Positions 27,723-36,532 of a stretch of DNA of 64,000 bases are shown piece after piece (the first letter of the stretch is position 1; each line of letters starts with the position of its first letter). A program made the position numbers and the translations under genes. The notes under the pieces are model-generated. The model saw only the letters and a list, made by a program, of their open reading frames with translations, had not been told where the DNA came from and made no database searches. This stretch comes from Gemmatimonadaceae bacterium (GTDB lineage Bacteria; Gemmatimonadota; Gemmatimonadetes; Gemmatimonadales; Gemmatimonadaceae), in contig JACCRF010000169.1 of the NCBI GenBank assembly GCA_013813715.1, positions 1-64,000 on the forward strand, read 5' to 3'.

Positions 27723-28819
27723 TATTTCGATCGCGTTCTCCCGCGCGCAGATCGAACGATTGCGGTATCTCCACGACGCAGGATCTCCGCGCCGAAGGCC
27801 AGGCGCAACACCTCGAGCACCCGATCGGAAGATTCTCCGGCAAAGCTGGCAGTGAGCCTCTTGCCGGCGATGTCCGGATCGGTTACGCGAAGCTCGATTC
27901 CATACCATCTGCGTATCGATGTTCTGACCTCATCGATGGGTGCCTCGCGAAAGACAAGGCGACCGGCCAGCCACGCAACATCGTCCTCGGTCGCCGACCC
28001 GCGGCGCGCGATCACCTCGCCCCCGATTCTGACGACACCGTTATCTCCTGCCTTTAGAACTACACCCTGTCGAGCCGGAGTGTTCGCTTGGCGAAGAGAG
28101 ACCGATCCTTCGGTCACAGTCACAGTAACACCCTCTGAAGCATCGGTTCGCACCGCGAACCTGGTGCCGATGTCGAGCACCGCGGCGTTGCCTGCGCGAA
28201 CGGTGAAGGGACGACGCTCATCGTGCACAATGTCGAACCAGAGGTCACCGCGAATCGTCACGTCACGCGATGTGGCGCCGTAACCTGAAGCAATCGTGAT
28301 CGAGCTTAACGGCCCCAGCACCACCTTGCTACCGTCGGGAAGTTCCATGGAGTCGCGCACGCCGACGCCGGTTGCCAGCATTCGCGCAGCGGGAGCGACA
28401 GACTTCCCGGCGCGCGCGCCGCCAACCGCGAGCCAGCTTCCGACGCCGATCGCAAGAAGCCCCGCCGCAGCGATGGCTGGGACCGGTACCCGCCATCGAG
28501 GCTGGATGGAGGTCGATAAGCCCTTCCACCGCTTCGCGTTCTGATCGATCGGAGTAACGCCCGCAGCGTCGCGCCGCGCTTTGACATTCGCGAGAGCCGC
28601 TTCGACATCGATGTCGTGCGGCGCTTCCCGGGTCATCCGTGCCAATGCTGCGCCAAGCGCGGCGAGCACCTCGCGGTCCCGCGGTTGCCCGGCGAGTATG
28701 GCTTCGATGCGAGCCGATTCGGCGTCGGTGCTTTCGCCCGCCAGGTGGCGTGCGAAAGCATCCCACTCGTCCGAGTCGGGAGGAACTGAAGCGCCTGACT
28801 GCGTAGCGTCGTCCTTCAT
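27722..28819 (-). CDS. FecR-family transmembrane anti-sigma factor
   Basis: An N-terminal cytoplasmic region (WDAFARHLAGESTDAESARIEAIL) is followed by one transmembrane helix (AIAAAGLLAIGVGSWLAVGG). A periplasmic FecR domain follows (DSMELPDGSKVVLGPLSSI, FDIVHDERRPFTVRAG, FAVRTDASEGVTVTVTEGSV), with a C-terminal STN-interacting DUF4974-like part (RLVFREAPIDEVRTSIRRWYG). It should relay receptor occupancy to the divergent ECF sigma factor. I use ATG 28819; the GTG at 28846 has a GAGGG close in front and is possible. It is coupled to the receptor by a TAATG overlap. Confidence 0.93.
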   Translation of the reverse strand: MKDDATQSGASVPPDSDEWDAFARHLAGESTDAESARIEAILAGQPRDREVLAALGAALARMTREAPHDIDVEAALANVKARRDAAGVTPIDQNAKRWKGLSTSIQPRWRVPVPAIAAAGLLAIGVGSWLAVGGARAGKSVAPAARMLATGVGVRDSMELPDGSKVVLGPLSSITIASGYGATSRDVTIRGDLWFDIVHDERRPFTVRAGNAAVLDIGTRFAVRTDASEGVTVTVTEGSVSLRQANTPARQGVVLKAGDNGVVRIGGEVIARRGSATEDDVAWLAGRLVFREAPIDEVRTSIRRWYGIELRVTDPDIAGKRLTASFAGESSDRVLEVLRLAFGAEILRRGDTAIVRSARGRTRSK

Positions 28820-28921
28820 ATGCCCAATTAAACACCCCAGGGGCACGTTACCCTCACCGGTCGATAGGTTGATGTTTGGCAGCGGCTACCGCCATCATCA
28901 TTTTCCGACTACGCAACGATC

Positions 28922-29470
28922 CTGGACAACAACGGACTTCTCGAACGGCTTCGCCGTGGGGACGAAGCGGCGTTCGATACGATCTTCAGAACGTGGTATC
29001 CATCCCTCGTCCGGGCTGCCGAGTCGATTACGCGGTCGCGTGACATAGCAGAAGAGCTTACCCAGGACGTGATGCTTGAGTTATGGAAGCGACGCGAGAC
29101 GCTGGCTGATGAGAGCACTCTCCAGGCATACCTCTTCCGGGCGGTGCGCAACCGGTCGCTCAATCACGTACGCCACGAGCAGGTGGCACGCGCCGGGGAG
29201 CCATACGCATCCCGGGAGGAAGCCGTCCCGCCGACGGCGCACGGCCTGATGGTGGAGGAGGAAATTGACGTCGCGCTGAAGCGTGCGGTGGGCCGGCTTC
29301 CTGAACGGTGCCGCGAAGTTTTCGAACTCAGCCGCCGGGACGGGCTCAAATACGCCGAGATCGCGAGCGTCCTGGGAATCTCCGTGAAGACGGTGGAGGC
29401 CCAGATGGGGAAAGCATTGCGCACGCTCCGTCAGGAGCTCGCGCAGTGGCTCCCGGGGGGCGAGGCGTAG
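28922..29470 (+). CDS. ECF RNA-polymerase sigma factor (start codon not canonical)
   Basis: The track gives only the part from ATG 29069. Reading upstream in the same frame extends a clear sigma region 2: LLERLRRGDEAAFDTIFRTW, SITRSRDIAEELTQDVMLELW. Region 4 is intact (LPERCREVFELSRRDGLKYAEIASVLGISVKTVEAQMGKAL). Between the upstream in-frame TAG and 29069 there is no ATG, GTG or TTG. A CTG at 28922 would give about 182 residues, the usual ECF length. Either a non-standard start is used or one base is missing or extra in this copy; an ATG at 28872 lies in another frame. It diverges from fecR and probably drives the FecR/receptor operon. Confidence 0.85.
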   Translation: MDNNGLLERLRRGDEAAFDTIFRTWYPSLVRAAESITRSRDIAEELTQDVMLELWKRRETLADESTLQAYLFRAVRNRSLNHVRHEQVARAGEPYASREEAVPPTAHGLMVEEEIDVALKRAVGRLPERCREVFELSRRDGLKYAEIASVLGISVKTVEAQMGKALRTLRQELAQWLPGGEA

Positions 29471-29636
29471 GGCCAGCCGCCCTGTTTCACAAGAGATTCA
29501 GCGCGAATTCGAGGCGGGGCATCATACCGATGGCCACGCCGGCTCCTGCGCCGAGTAGGGGTAACCCTGGGATCGTGTGTCTTTCGAGATGCGGTCGAGA
29601 GGTGTTGCGTTCACAAACGATTCGAGGAAACTCACA

Positions 29637-30560
29637 ATGAAGAGAATTGCGCAGGGGATTGCCGCCGGCCTGGTGGTTATGACAGCACTGGCGTGCACTG
29701 AGACGACGAGCCCCGCAGGCTCAGCGATGTTGCTAACGCAGGCCTTCGCCACACTTCCGGCGGGGTTCACCGAGACGAGCAACAGCTTTGCCTCGGACGC
29801 CAGCCTCGGGGACGCATTCATGCCACGTATGCATCACGGCGGAAGGGACGGGAGAAACGGCGGCGACGAACTCGGCGGTCGCGGAATCATGGGTGGACTC
29901 GGCGCCGATTTCCACGGAGGAATCGGATTCGGCAGAGGGTTCGGCCGCGGGCCCTTTGGCGGGGGCGTGCTTCGCGGAACGTGCGCATTCAACAGCTTGT
30001 CGGCACGTGTCGAGTGCACCGATACCAGACATGGGCTGACAATAGTTTCGTCGGCCTCATATAAGACAGCGGAAGGAGCGGTGCAATCCGCTCCCGACAA
30101 CACGACCGATGTCGTCAACATCCAGTCGAGCGTTACGGGCACCGTCATACGTCGAGACAGCGCGGTGTCCATCATCAGTCACACGAGTAACCGGACCGTC
30201 ACCGGTCTTTCCGCCGGCAGTACCCAGCGCACGGTGAACAGCACCGCACGCGGTGAAGAGTCGACGAGTGGCAAGACTGACTCAGCGGTCGCGTTCACGG
30301 CGACGCGGCTCGTCGGTGACACGACGACGGGACTCGTGATTCCCATCGTTGAAGGAAAGCCGACGTATCCGACAGCAGGAAAGGTCGTACGCCAGATGAA
30401 GGTCAGCGTGACACTCGCGAGTGGCTCACACGTGACGAGAGAACGGCGTGAGGTAATCACCTACGACGGATCGGCGACCGCGACGCTCGTCATCACAACT
30501 GACGGGACGGCTAAGACCTGCACACTCGAACTGCCGCGCGGCAGACCAGTCTGCGGGTGA
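29637..30560 (+). CDS. Gly-rich lipoprotein of unknown function
   Basis: I use the ATG at 29637, which follows CGAGGA at good spacing and begins a lipoprotein signal (MKRIAQGIAAGLVVMTALAC); the track start is 60 bases upstream. Residues about 60-105 are glycine-rich with Phe, Arg and Asp (GGLGADFHGGIGFGRGFGRG). The rest looks like a beta-rich secreted domain (GTCAFNSLSARVECTDTRHG, CTLELPRGRPVCG) with four cysteines that could pair. I do not recognise a family. It lies 166 bases after the ECF sigma gene on the same strand, so it may be cotranscribed or controlled by it. Confidence 0.75.
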   Translation: MKRIAQGIAAGLVVMTALACTETTSPAGSAMLLTQAFATLPAGFTETSNSFASDASLGDAFMPRMHHGGRDGRNGGDELGGRGIMGGLGADFHGGIGFGRGFGRGPFGGGVLRGTCAFNSLSARVECTDTRHGLTIVSSASYKTAEGAVQSAPDNTTDVVNIQSSVTGTVIRRDSAVSIISHTSNRTVTGLSAGSTQRTVNSTARGEESTSGKTDSAVAFTATRLVGDTTTGLVIPIVEGKPTYPTAGKVVRQMKVSVTLASGSHVTRERREVITYDGSATATLVITTDGTAKTCTLELPRGRPVCG

Positions 30561-30572
30561 TCTGAAAGGGAT

Positions 30573-30604
30573 AGCCGGCTGCGCAATGTATCACGCAGCT
30601 GGCT
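30573..30604. terminator. Hairpin between convergent genes, probable bidirectional terminator
   Basis: AGCCGGCTGCG (30573-30583) pairs with CGCAGCTGGCT (30594-30604) over 11 positions with one G-U wobble and a 10-base loop. It lies between the Gly-rich lipoprotein stop and the convergent DUF4230 stop. No long T-run follows. Confidence 0.6.
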
Positions 30605-30619
30605 TGTCCCTGAGTCTAT

Positions 30620-31282
30620 CTAATCGACGAATGGTTCCGAAGGCGTGCCGCGAACCGAGACAATTACTGTGTAGCCGTCTCTCGCGAGAAGCATGCGGAG
30701 CATCTCGGCTGCACTTTCACTGGCGTGACGCAGCAGCGACACCTCCCGGCCAGCCGCATTGAGTTGAGCTCGGGCCTGTCGCTGTATTGCGTCCCTGTCA
30801 GCCGGCGTGAAGGGATTCCACAGCCCGCCGCGCTCGTCGTACGTGCGCATGTCCGCGATCTCCACGCCGAGCAGCTTTGCTGGGGGTATGCGAATCGTGA
30901 TGCGATGCGCATCGTTGTCGATCGCAACATCGGGCCTGTCTCCGAGATCAATTCCCGCCATGAGACGGCCGGTGACCACGACGAGCGAGCGCTTCGTGGA
31001 GCCATACCACGTATTTTCGTACACCACCACGTCGCGCACGGTGGCTTCGGTCGAGACCAGCTTCGCTACCGCTTGCATCTGCTGGATCACCACATCGTGC
31101 GTCACGCGCGTCTCGTGGCGGCCGATGCCCCGCGGCAGCAGCCGCGTGCCGCAGTAGCCCAATCCCATCAGAACGAGAAGTCCTGCAGCGAGGATCGCGG
31201 AGCCGGTGCCGATCAGCGGTCGACGCGAGTCGCTCGACGAACGCACATCGGGCGGAGGGCCGGTCATATCACGGGTCTTCAA
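30620..31282 (-). CDS. DUF4230-family membrane-anchored protein
   Basis: This 220-residue protein has a transmembrane segment near the N-terminus (ILAAGLLVLMGLGYCGTRLL). The DUF4230 pattern follows: STEATVRDVVVYENTW, SLVVVTGRLMAGIDLGDRP, ITIRIPPAKLLGVEI, TYDERGGLWNPFTPADRDAIQRQAR, and a C-terminal LARDGYTVIVSV. The function of the family is unknown. It is convergent with the Gly-rich lipoprotein and lies 70 bases downstream of the SolA-like gene on the same strand. Confidence 0.85.
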   Translation of the reverse strand: MKTRDMTGPPPDVRSSSDSRRPLIGTGSAILAAGLLVLMGLGYCGTRLLPRGIGRHETRVTHDVVIQQMQAVAKLVSTEATVRDVVVYENTWYGSTKRSLVVVTGRLMAGIDLGDRPDVAIDNDAHRITIRIPPAKLLGVEIADMRTYDERGGLWNPFTPADRDAIQRQARAQLNAAGREVSLLRHASESAAEMLRMLLARDGYTVIVSVRGTPSEPFVD

Positions 31283-31352
31283 TGGATTTCAGCAACACCT
31301 GCTCAATATACACAGCCGTGATCTCAATCAATTCATTCCGTTCCTTATCCGT

Positions 31353-32504
31353 TCAATCTGATCGATCGTGTTCTCCGAATCTGCGAATGCTGAAAGGCGA
31401 GAGGTCGAACTGCGCCCGCCCTTCTATCAATAGGTCAGCTTGAATGTCACCAATCACGCTCGCGAACTTGAACCCATGCCCGGAACACGCGCTCGATACC
31501 AATACCTGCGGGTAGCCAGGGTGGAAATCCACGATGAAATCGTGATCCGGCGTATTGGTGAACATGCACGTGTCGGTCGCCTGCACCTCTGACTCGGCCA
31601 GCTCCGGAAGGATCGGGCGGAGGGCAGCACGCAGTTGTTCGATATCCGCGGCGCCGACATCTCGCCTTACGGCGCTCGGGTGCCCTGCGATCTCGCCCGC
31701 ATGCATCACCGATGCTTTCACTCCTTTCGCCAATCGCGGAAACCCGTAGCAGACGTCACCGGGCTGGTACTCGTACGCGTAAATCGGAAACTGCCCGAGC
31801 GCGTAAGAAGACCGTGGCCCGGCCGGGTCAAGCCAGAAAACAGCTTGCCGCTCCACCGTTAGAGGAAGATTCAGATCCGGAAGAAGATCGCCGCTCCAGC
31901 CGCCTGCGGCAATCACGAGGCTATTCGTGAGATAGCTGTTCACCGCCGTATTCACCCGCACGCCATCGCCGTCAGGCTTCCAGCCGATCACCCGTTCGCC
32001 CCACCGGACCTCTGCGCCTGTTGCTCGGGCGACATCGATATGGGCCGCGTTGCAGGCGTCGGGATCCAGTACTCCCGCCCGCGGATCCCACACCGCGAGC
32101 ATGTCTTCCGTTGGACGAAACGCAGGGTATCGCACCCGCAGCGCGCCTGCATCGAGAATTTCGTGCGGAAGATCGTGTTCGATTGCGCTTCGCCTCGTAC
32201 CGGTGACGACCATGCCATCGGGGGGTCCGATCATCAGCCCACCCGTAATCGTCATCAACGAGTTCCCTGTGCGCCCCTCGAGCTCGCGCCAGAGGGCATG
32301 GGCGCGCTGCACCAGCGGAACGTAGAGCGGGTGTTCGAAGTAGGTCTCCCTGATTATCCGGCTGTCGCCGTGAGAGGAGCCCAGGGAATGGCCCTGATTG
32401 TATTGCTCGATTCCCAGAACGCGGCGGCCTCGAAGTGCGAGCTGGCAGAGCGTTGCACTTCCCATCGCTCCCAACCCGATGACTATGGCGTGGTATGTCC
32501 GCAC
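31353..32504 (-). CDS. solA: Monomeric sarcosine oxidase / N-methyl-L-tryptophan oxidase family flavoenzyme
   Basis: This 383-residue oxidase demethylates N-methyl amino acids, yielding formaldehyde and hydrogen peroxide. It has an N-terminal FAD site (AIVIGLGAMGSATLCQLALRG), GSSHGDSRIIRETYFEHPLY, WSGDLLPDLNLPLTVERQAVFW, and TCMFTNTPDHDFIVDFHP. The Cys in that last motif matches the residue that binds FAD covalently in monomeric sarcosine oxidase. The tail SACSGHGFKFASVIGD is typical. The start is a GTG. It follows the kinase fusion by 28 bases on the same strand. Sarcosine versus N-methyltryptophan cannot be decided from sequence. Confidence 0.92.
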   Translation of the reverse strand: MRTYHAIVIGLGAMGSATLCQLALRGRRVLGIEQYNQGHSLGSSHGDSRIIRETYFEHPLYVPLVQRAHALWRELEGRTGNSLMTITGGLMIGPPDGMVVTGTRRSAIEHDLPHEILDAGALRVRYPAFRPTEDMLAVWDPRAGVLDPDACNAAHIDVARATGAEVRWGERVIGWKPDGDGVRVNTAVNSYLTNSLVIAAGGWSGDLLPDLNLPLTVERQAVFWLDPAGPRSSYALGQFPIYAYEYQPGDVCYGFPRLAKGVKASVMHAGEIAGHPSAVRRDVGAADIEQLRAALRPILPELAESEVQATDTCMFTNTPDHDFIVDFHPGYPQVLVSSACSGHGFKFASVIGDIQADLLIEGRAQFDLSPFSIRRFGEHDRSD

Positions 32505-32532
32505 ACGAGGTTTCTAATGGCCTGTCCGCTCA

Positions 32533-35448
32533 CTACCGCGCCGGTCCGAGATATTTGTCCAGCCAGCTCAATGACTCCGCGATCAACTGCGTTCTCGGAA
32601 CGAAATGCCCGCCTTCGTAGAGCACATACCGTTTCTCGCCCGCGGGTGTGCCAAGTAGCCGGAAGAATGGCTTCTGTGAGGTTTCCGGCGGAAAGAAGTG
32701 GTCGTATTTCCCGTTCAGCATAATCACGGGAATGCGAATTCGGGGTAGAAAATTGAGGGGATCCACCTCAGGCCGCGACCGCTCCATTTCCAGTCCGGCG
32801 ACGTACAGTATCGCTGCCGTGATTCGCGGCTCGATGGCTGGCATGATGCCGCCCAGGTACCCGCCCCAGCTCACGCCGAAGTATGCCAGTTTCTTCGAGT
32901 CGATGTCGGGGCGTGTCTCGAGGTAATCCACCGAGCGCCGGAGATCCTTCGCCCACATGAGTACGTGGTCGCGATAGAAGATCGTCTGGTCAGCATAATC
33001 ACTCTTGAGACTGTCGCCCCGTTCGTAAGTCCCTTTGTAGATCGGGTAAATGATTGCTCTGCCGCTCTTGAGAAAAAAATCGATCCGATTGATCTCGAGA
33101 TTGTTCTGACTCGACCTCGTGTTGATCGCATTCGAGCCAGGGAAGTACACGACCGTCTGATACGGCGGTTTGCCTCCCTTAGGCAGAAACACGTACGCAG
33201 TTACTCGCTCGTTTCCGTAAGCCGCCGCGAAGCTGACCTTCTCGCGAACCATGGCGGGGTCGCTGATGTCCCGGTCTTCAATCCTCGCCTCGAGCGGGGT
33301 CGGGTCGTAGTCGTACAGCGTTAGAAAAGTCCTGAACTCCGCGTCCGACACCGGCTTCTCTGAAACATAGTCGCGGTAGGCACGCGTGACTGGCTGCATT
33401 GCCACACGCAGGTTGGATTCGTCACTCAGATATTTCGCGAGCCGAATGCCGTTGATTACAGACCGGTCGAAGGGGGGTTGAGTAAATGCGTCATTGAACA
33501 GATATGTCGCATCGCTCCAACCTCCACCAAGGATGAAGCGATTTCGTCCGTCGCTGTTGAAACACCATTCCCGAACGTTTCCCGCCATGTCGAACACTCC
33601 GAATCCGCTCATGCCGCTCGTTGTTCCTCCAGGTGAGGCGCTCTGGCCTCCGAAATTGCTGCCCGGTACGATGTAAGCGCTGATCGGCAAGGTCGCGGCT
33701 CGACTCCAGTGATATATGGAAGGGAGCGACTTGCCCGCGAACTTTGCGTAAGCGGCTGCCTCGTACCAGCTCACGCCGCCCACTGGCAGATCTGCTTGAC
33801 CCGATGGAAAGTCTCCGGCCTCCCATGTGGATGGCCCAGCTCGGCCCGTCCTGTCTATGAACAGCGACACTGCTTCGTCGAAGCCGATTCGCCGAGCATC
33901 CTTCATAAACTCGTGCTCCCAGTAGTCCGGTTTGCTGTATCCGCCTGCATCCACGAACGCCTTGTACTGACGATTCGTCACTTCATGGCGATCCAGCAGA
34001 AAATCAGAAAGCGTTATCGGCTTGAGGGCATCCAGACCAGGCAGTGAGCCGGGAAGATCACCTCCCGCCACGCGCACCATTTCCGGATTGGGTGCCCTTT
34101 CCGCATCGAGGACGATGGGCCGCGTTGGAATGCCGACGATCAAGCGGTTTACCGTCCTGTACCCTGGCATTTCGATTCGCACTCTCGAGACTGACGGATG
34201 CCACGGAAGGCGCACCGAATCCGTGGGAGTGGTTCCCACCAGCTCCCAGTGCGTCGTGTCGTTGAACAACGCCCGGTATACCTTGGCGCCCGCCGGCTCA
34301 GTTTGAAAAACTCCCTTTCGCGAAAACCGAGGCCAGAGAGATTCGAGAACGGAATCTCCGGGAAGCACTTCCGCCGCCTGCATCGCGACCAGGAACGCGC
34401 TGTCGTTCGCGCCTGCGTCGATGTACCGACGGATTGCCGGAATTGCATCGCTCCCCACCCAGCGTTCCCGGCGCCCATTGGAAGTAAGGGCGTAGGTTGC
34501 CCCGGCTACGATGACGATACCGGCGGCGACCATCACGGCGATGCGTTTTCCGCCTGGTGGTCTGCCGGTGCCCGCCATGCCGCCTGCAAGCATGCCGGTG
34601 GGAGTTTCGAGACCCTCGAGCGCGCTGAGCAGATCATCGGCGCTTTGATACCGCGCTTCGCGCTGCTTCTCGAGGCACTTCATCACGATGCCCGCAACCG
34701 CCGGTGGAACTGACGGTTGCACTGCGGACAATGGGCTTGGCGGCGTCACCATGTGTGCCGACATCACTTGCTGCGCATTACCGGTAAACGGTGGCTTTCC
34801 GGCGAGCATTTCGTATGCGACGATACCGGCCGCGTAGATGTCAGCCCGCTGATCGACGTCCGGATCGGCGCTCACTTGCTCCGGCGCCATGTAAGCGGGG
34901 GTGCCCAGCGACATACCGATCGTCGTGAGATTGTGATCTCCCACCGCGTCGCCCATTGCCTTGGCCACGCCAAAGTCGAGCACCAGCGCGTGACGATTGG
35001 AAATCATCACATTGTCGGGCTTGATGTCCCGGTGAACCATGCCGTGCTGATGTGCATGCGCGAGGGCATCCACGATCTCACGGAAGAGCCGGGTGGCCTC
35101 CGATACTGGCAACGCACCATCGCGAGCAAGTCTCGACCTCAGCGATTCTCCATCTACGAACGGCATGACGTAGTGGAGGAATCCGTCCGCCTCGCCCGAG
35201 TCAATCAGCGTCAGAATGTTCGAATGCTGGAGCTGCGCAGCGATCGAGATCTCCCGCAGGAAACGCTCGCTGCCGACCGCGCGGGCGAGCTCGCGGTCAA
35301 GGACCTTGATAGCGACCACCCGCGAGTGACGGAGATCCCGCGCGAGGTACACCGTCGCCATTCCGCCGTGCCCGAGCTCTCGCTCGATCTCATATCGGTC
35401 CGCAAGTGCGGCGCGTAAGCGCGTGACGTCTTCGGCCATCGGCTGCAT
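32533..35448 (-). CDS. Ser/Thr protein kinase fused to SUMF1-like and alpha/beta-hydrolase domains
   Basis: This 971-residue protein has at least three modules. Residues about 15-275 are a Hanks-type kinase with ELGHGGMATVYLARD, VVAIKVL, HRDIKPDNVM and DFGVAKAMG, all key residues kept. A transmembrane helix (IAVMVAAGIVIVAGATYAL) follows, then a PEGA-like beta segment. Residues about 450-650 are a formylglycine-generating-enzyme/SUMF1-like domain (DRHEVTNRQYKAFVDAGGY, GVSWYEAAAYAKFAGKSLPS, GNVREWCFN). Residues about 720-970 form an alpha/beta hydrolase with nucleophile YFGVSWGGYLGG, Asp in GKYDHFFP and His in GGHFVPR. The kinase would face the cytoplasm and the other domains the periplasm. The role is unknown; the chain looks intact. 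Confidence 0.92.
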   Translation of the reverse strand: MQPMAEDVTRLRAALADRYEIERELGHGGMATVYLARDLRHSRVVAIKVLDRELARAVGSERFLREISIAAQLQHSNILTLIDSGEADGFLHYVMPFVDGESLRSRLARDGALPVSEATRLFREIVDALAHAHQHGMVHRDIKPDNVMISNRHALVLDFGVAKAMGDAVGDHNLTTIGMSLGTPAYMAPEQVSADPDVDQRADIYAAGIVAYEMLAGKPPFTGNAQQVMSAHMVTPPSPLSAVQPSVPPAVAGIVMKCLEKQREARYQSADDLLSALEGLETPTGMLAGGMAGTGRPPGGKRIAVMVAAGIVIVAGATYALTSNGRRERWVGSDAIPAIRRYIDAGANDSAFLVAMQAAEVLPGDSVLESLWPRFSRKGVFQTEPAGAKVYRALFNDTTHWELVGTTPTDSVRLPWHPSVSRVRIEMPGYRTVNRLIVGIPTRPIVLDAERAPNPEMVRVAGGDLPGSLPGLDALKPITLSDFLLDRHEVTNRQYKAFVDAGGYSKPDYWEHEFMKDARRIGFDEAVSLFIDRTGRAGPSTWEAGDFPSGQADLPVGGVSWYEAAAYAKFAGKSLPSIYHWSRAATLPISAYIVPGSNFGGQSASPGGTTSGMSGFGVFDMAGNVREWCFNSDGRNRFILGGGWSDATYLFNDAFTQPPFDRSVINGIRLAKYLSDESNLRVAMQPVTRAYRDYVSEKPVSDAEFRTFLTLYDYDPTPLEARIEDRDISDPAMVREKVSFAAAYGNERVTAYVFLPKGGKPPYQTVVYFPGSNAINTRSSQNNLEINRIDFFLKSGRAIIYPIYKGTYERGDSLKSDYADQTIFYRDHVLMWAKDLRRSVDYLETRPDIDSKKLAYFGVSWGGYLGGIMPAIEPRITAAILYVAGLEMERSRPEVDPLNFLPRIRIPVIMLNGKYDHFFPPETSQKPFFRLLGTPAGEKRYVLYEGGHFVPRTQLIAESLSWLDKYLGPAR

Positions 35449-35604
35449 GGAGGGAGAGCGCTACATGGGGACAGGGTGTCCCCCGAAAAACTCATGCTGG
35501 AGCGCTAATCTAGAGAAGGGCCTGAGCCGAAGCCACCTGAGCATCAGGTGTCGGCGATTACCGGAAAAAGCGGTGCTCGGCCATTCGAATGAGTCGTTGA
35601 CGCC

Positions 35605-36411
35605 TCAGGCGATACGAGGCACCTCAAACTCGGCGTCAACCATCCAGTCGCCGTCCAGGCGGAGCAATCGCGCGATTGCAATCGCAGAAGATGGAATATC
35701 ACTACTGACCCCAATCACACAGACCTCCTCGACGCACGGAAAACGGGGATCGTCGGTTTCCAATCTGGACAACTCGGGGCATGGATGCTCCCAGAAACGC
35801 AGTGTGACGTACCATTCGTCACCGCCTACCCGAATTACGAACGTCGCGCCATCGGGTAGTGCGATTTCCTCACCACGCGAGTCGATCGCGTAGCCGGGTT
35901 CCACAATGATTCGTAAGCCGCCTTGATCGTCAGCGCGCGATACACTTACGCCGAGTCCGGAGATTATGCCAATGCCATGCAGCCGGCGGTTGTGCCGCCG
36001 CAATTTTTCACGGAAGTAGTTCTGCTCGGCCCGAAGCGTTCCGACGTCCAGCAATTGACCACTGAAGTAGGACGGGCGCTTCAATGCCTCGGTGTCCGTC
36101 GCTGGCGAGCTAGCGAGTTCGAGCAATCGCGCGGCTGCGCGAAGCGCCCAGATACTGCCGCTGTCCGGCATCTTTTCGACGCGGTTTCCAAGTACATCGG
36201 CGAGATGGGCGATGAGCTGCAGCAGCGTCACGCCAGGATCGGAATCGTTGAATGTTGTCCACTTCGGGAAATGGGAGGACACGACGCGCTGCAACTCCGT
36301 AACCAGCGACTGCAGGTGTTCGTTGTCGATCGAGGTAGAAACTGCGGCGACAGGTTCCTCTGCCGCCTCAATCCCTTCCACGTAGACACCTGGGCACAGG
36401 TATTCCGGCAT
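35605..36411 (-). CDS. Chimeric protein with tail-sheath-like start and baseplate-like segments (orphan contractile-system relative)
   Basis: I start at ATG 36411, which has AGGAG just upstream; the track ORF adds an unlikely 58 residues. The 268-residue protein begins MPEYLCPGVYVEGIE, very close to the N-terminus of phage and injection-system tail sheath proteins. It continues FPKWTTFNDSDPGVTLLQLIAHLADVL, resembling the start of baseplate-J/gp6-like proteins. From about residue 105 it reads RPSYFSGQLLDVGTLRAEQNYF, LRRHNRRLHGIGIISGLGV and VEPGYAIDSRGEEIALPD, a pattern I associate with proteins of extracellular contractile injection systems. No tube, full sheath, ATPase or spike gene is in the window. 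Function unknown; a co-opted or scaffold fragment is possible. Confidence 0.8.
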   Translation of the reverse strand: MPEYLCPGVYVEGIEAAEEPVAAVSTSIDNEHLQSLVTELQRVVSSHFPKWTTFNDSDPGVTLLQLIAHLADVLGNRVEKMPDSGSIWALRAAARLLELASSPATDTEALKRPSYFSGQLLDVGTLRAEQNYFREKLRRHNRRLHGIGIISGLGVSVSRADDQGGLRIIVEPGYAIDSRGEEIALPDGATFVIRVGGDEWYVTLRFWEHPCPELSRLETDDPRFPCVEEVCVIGVSSDIPSSAIAIARLLRLDGDWMVDAEFEVPRIA

Positions 36412-36532
36412 CAATCTCCTCGCGGTGCGCGGTTGTGTGACTCGCTCGGGGAACGTAGCATTTTGACAGGGGAAGTTTTTTGTTTTTCGGCGCTCGAAGA
36501 ATAAGGCGCAAGCAAAAAGGAGGAGGATCGCA
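36412..36532. promoter_or_regulatory. Divergent control region between the sheath-like chimera and its partner
   Basis: This is a 121-base region between divergent start codons. It holds TTTTGACAGGGG followed by the T-rich run GTTTTTTGTTTTTCGG, unusual in this GC-rich sequence, and AAAGGAGGAGGATCGCA as a very strong ribosome site for the plus-strand gene. A TTGACA box is present, but I could not place a matching -10 box with confidence. Confidence 0.45.
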
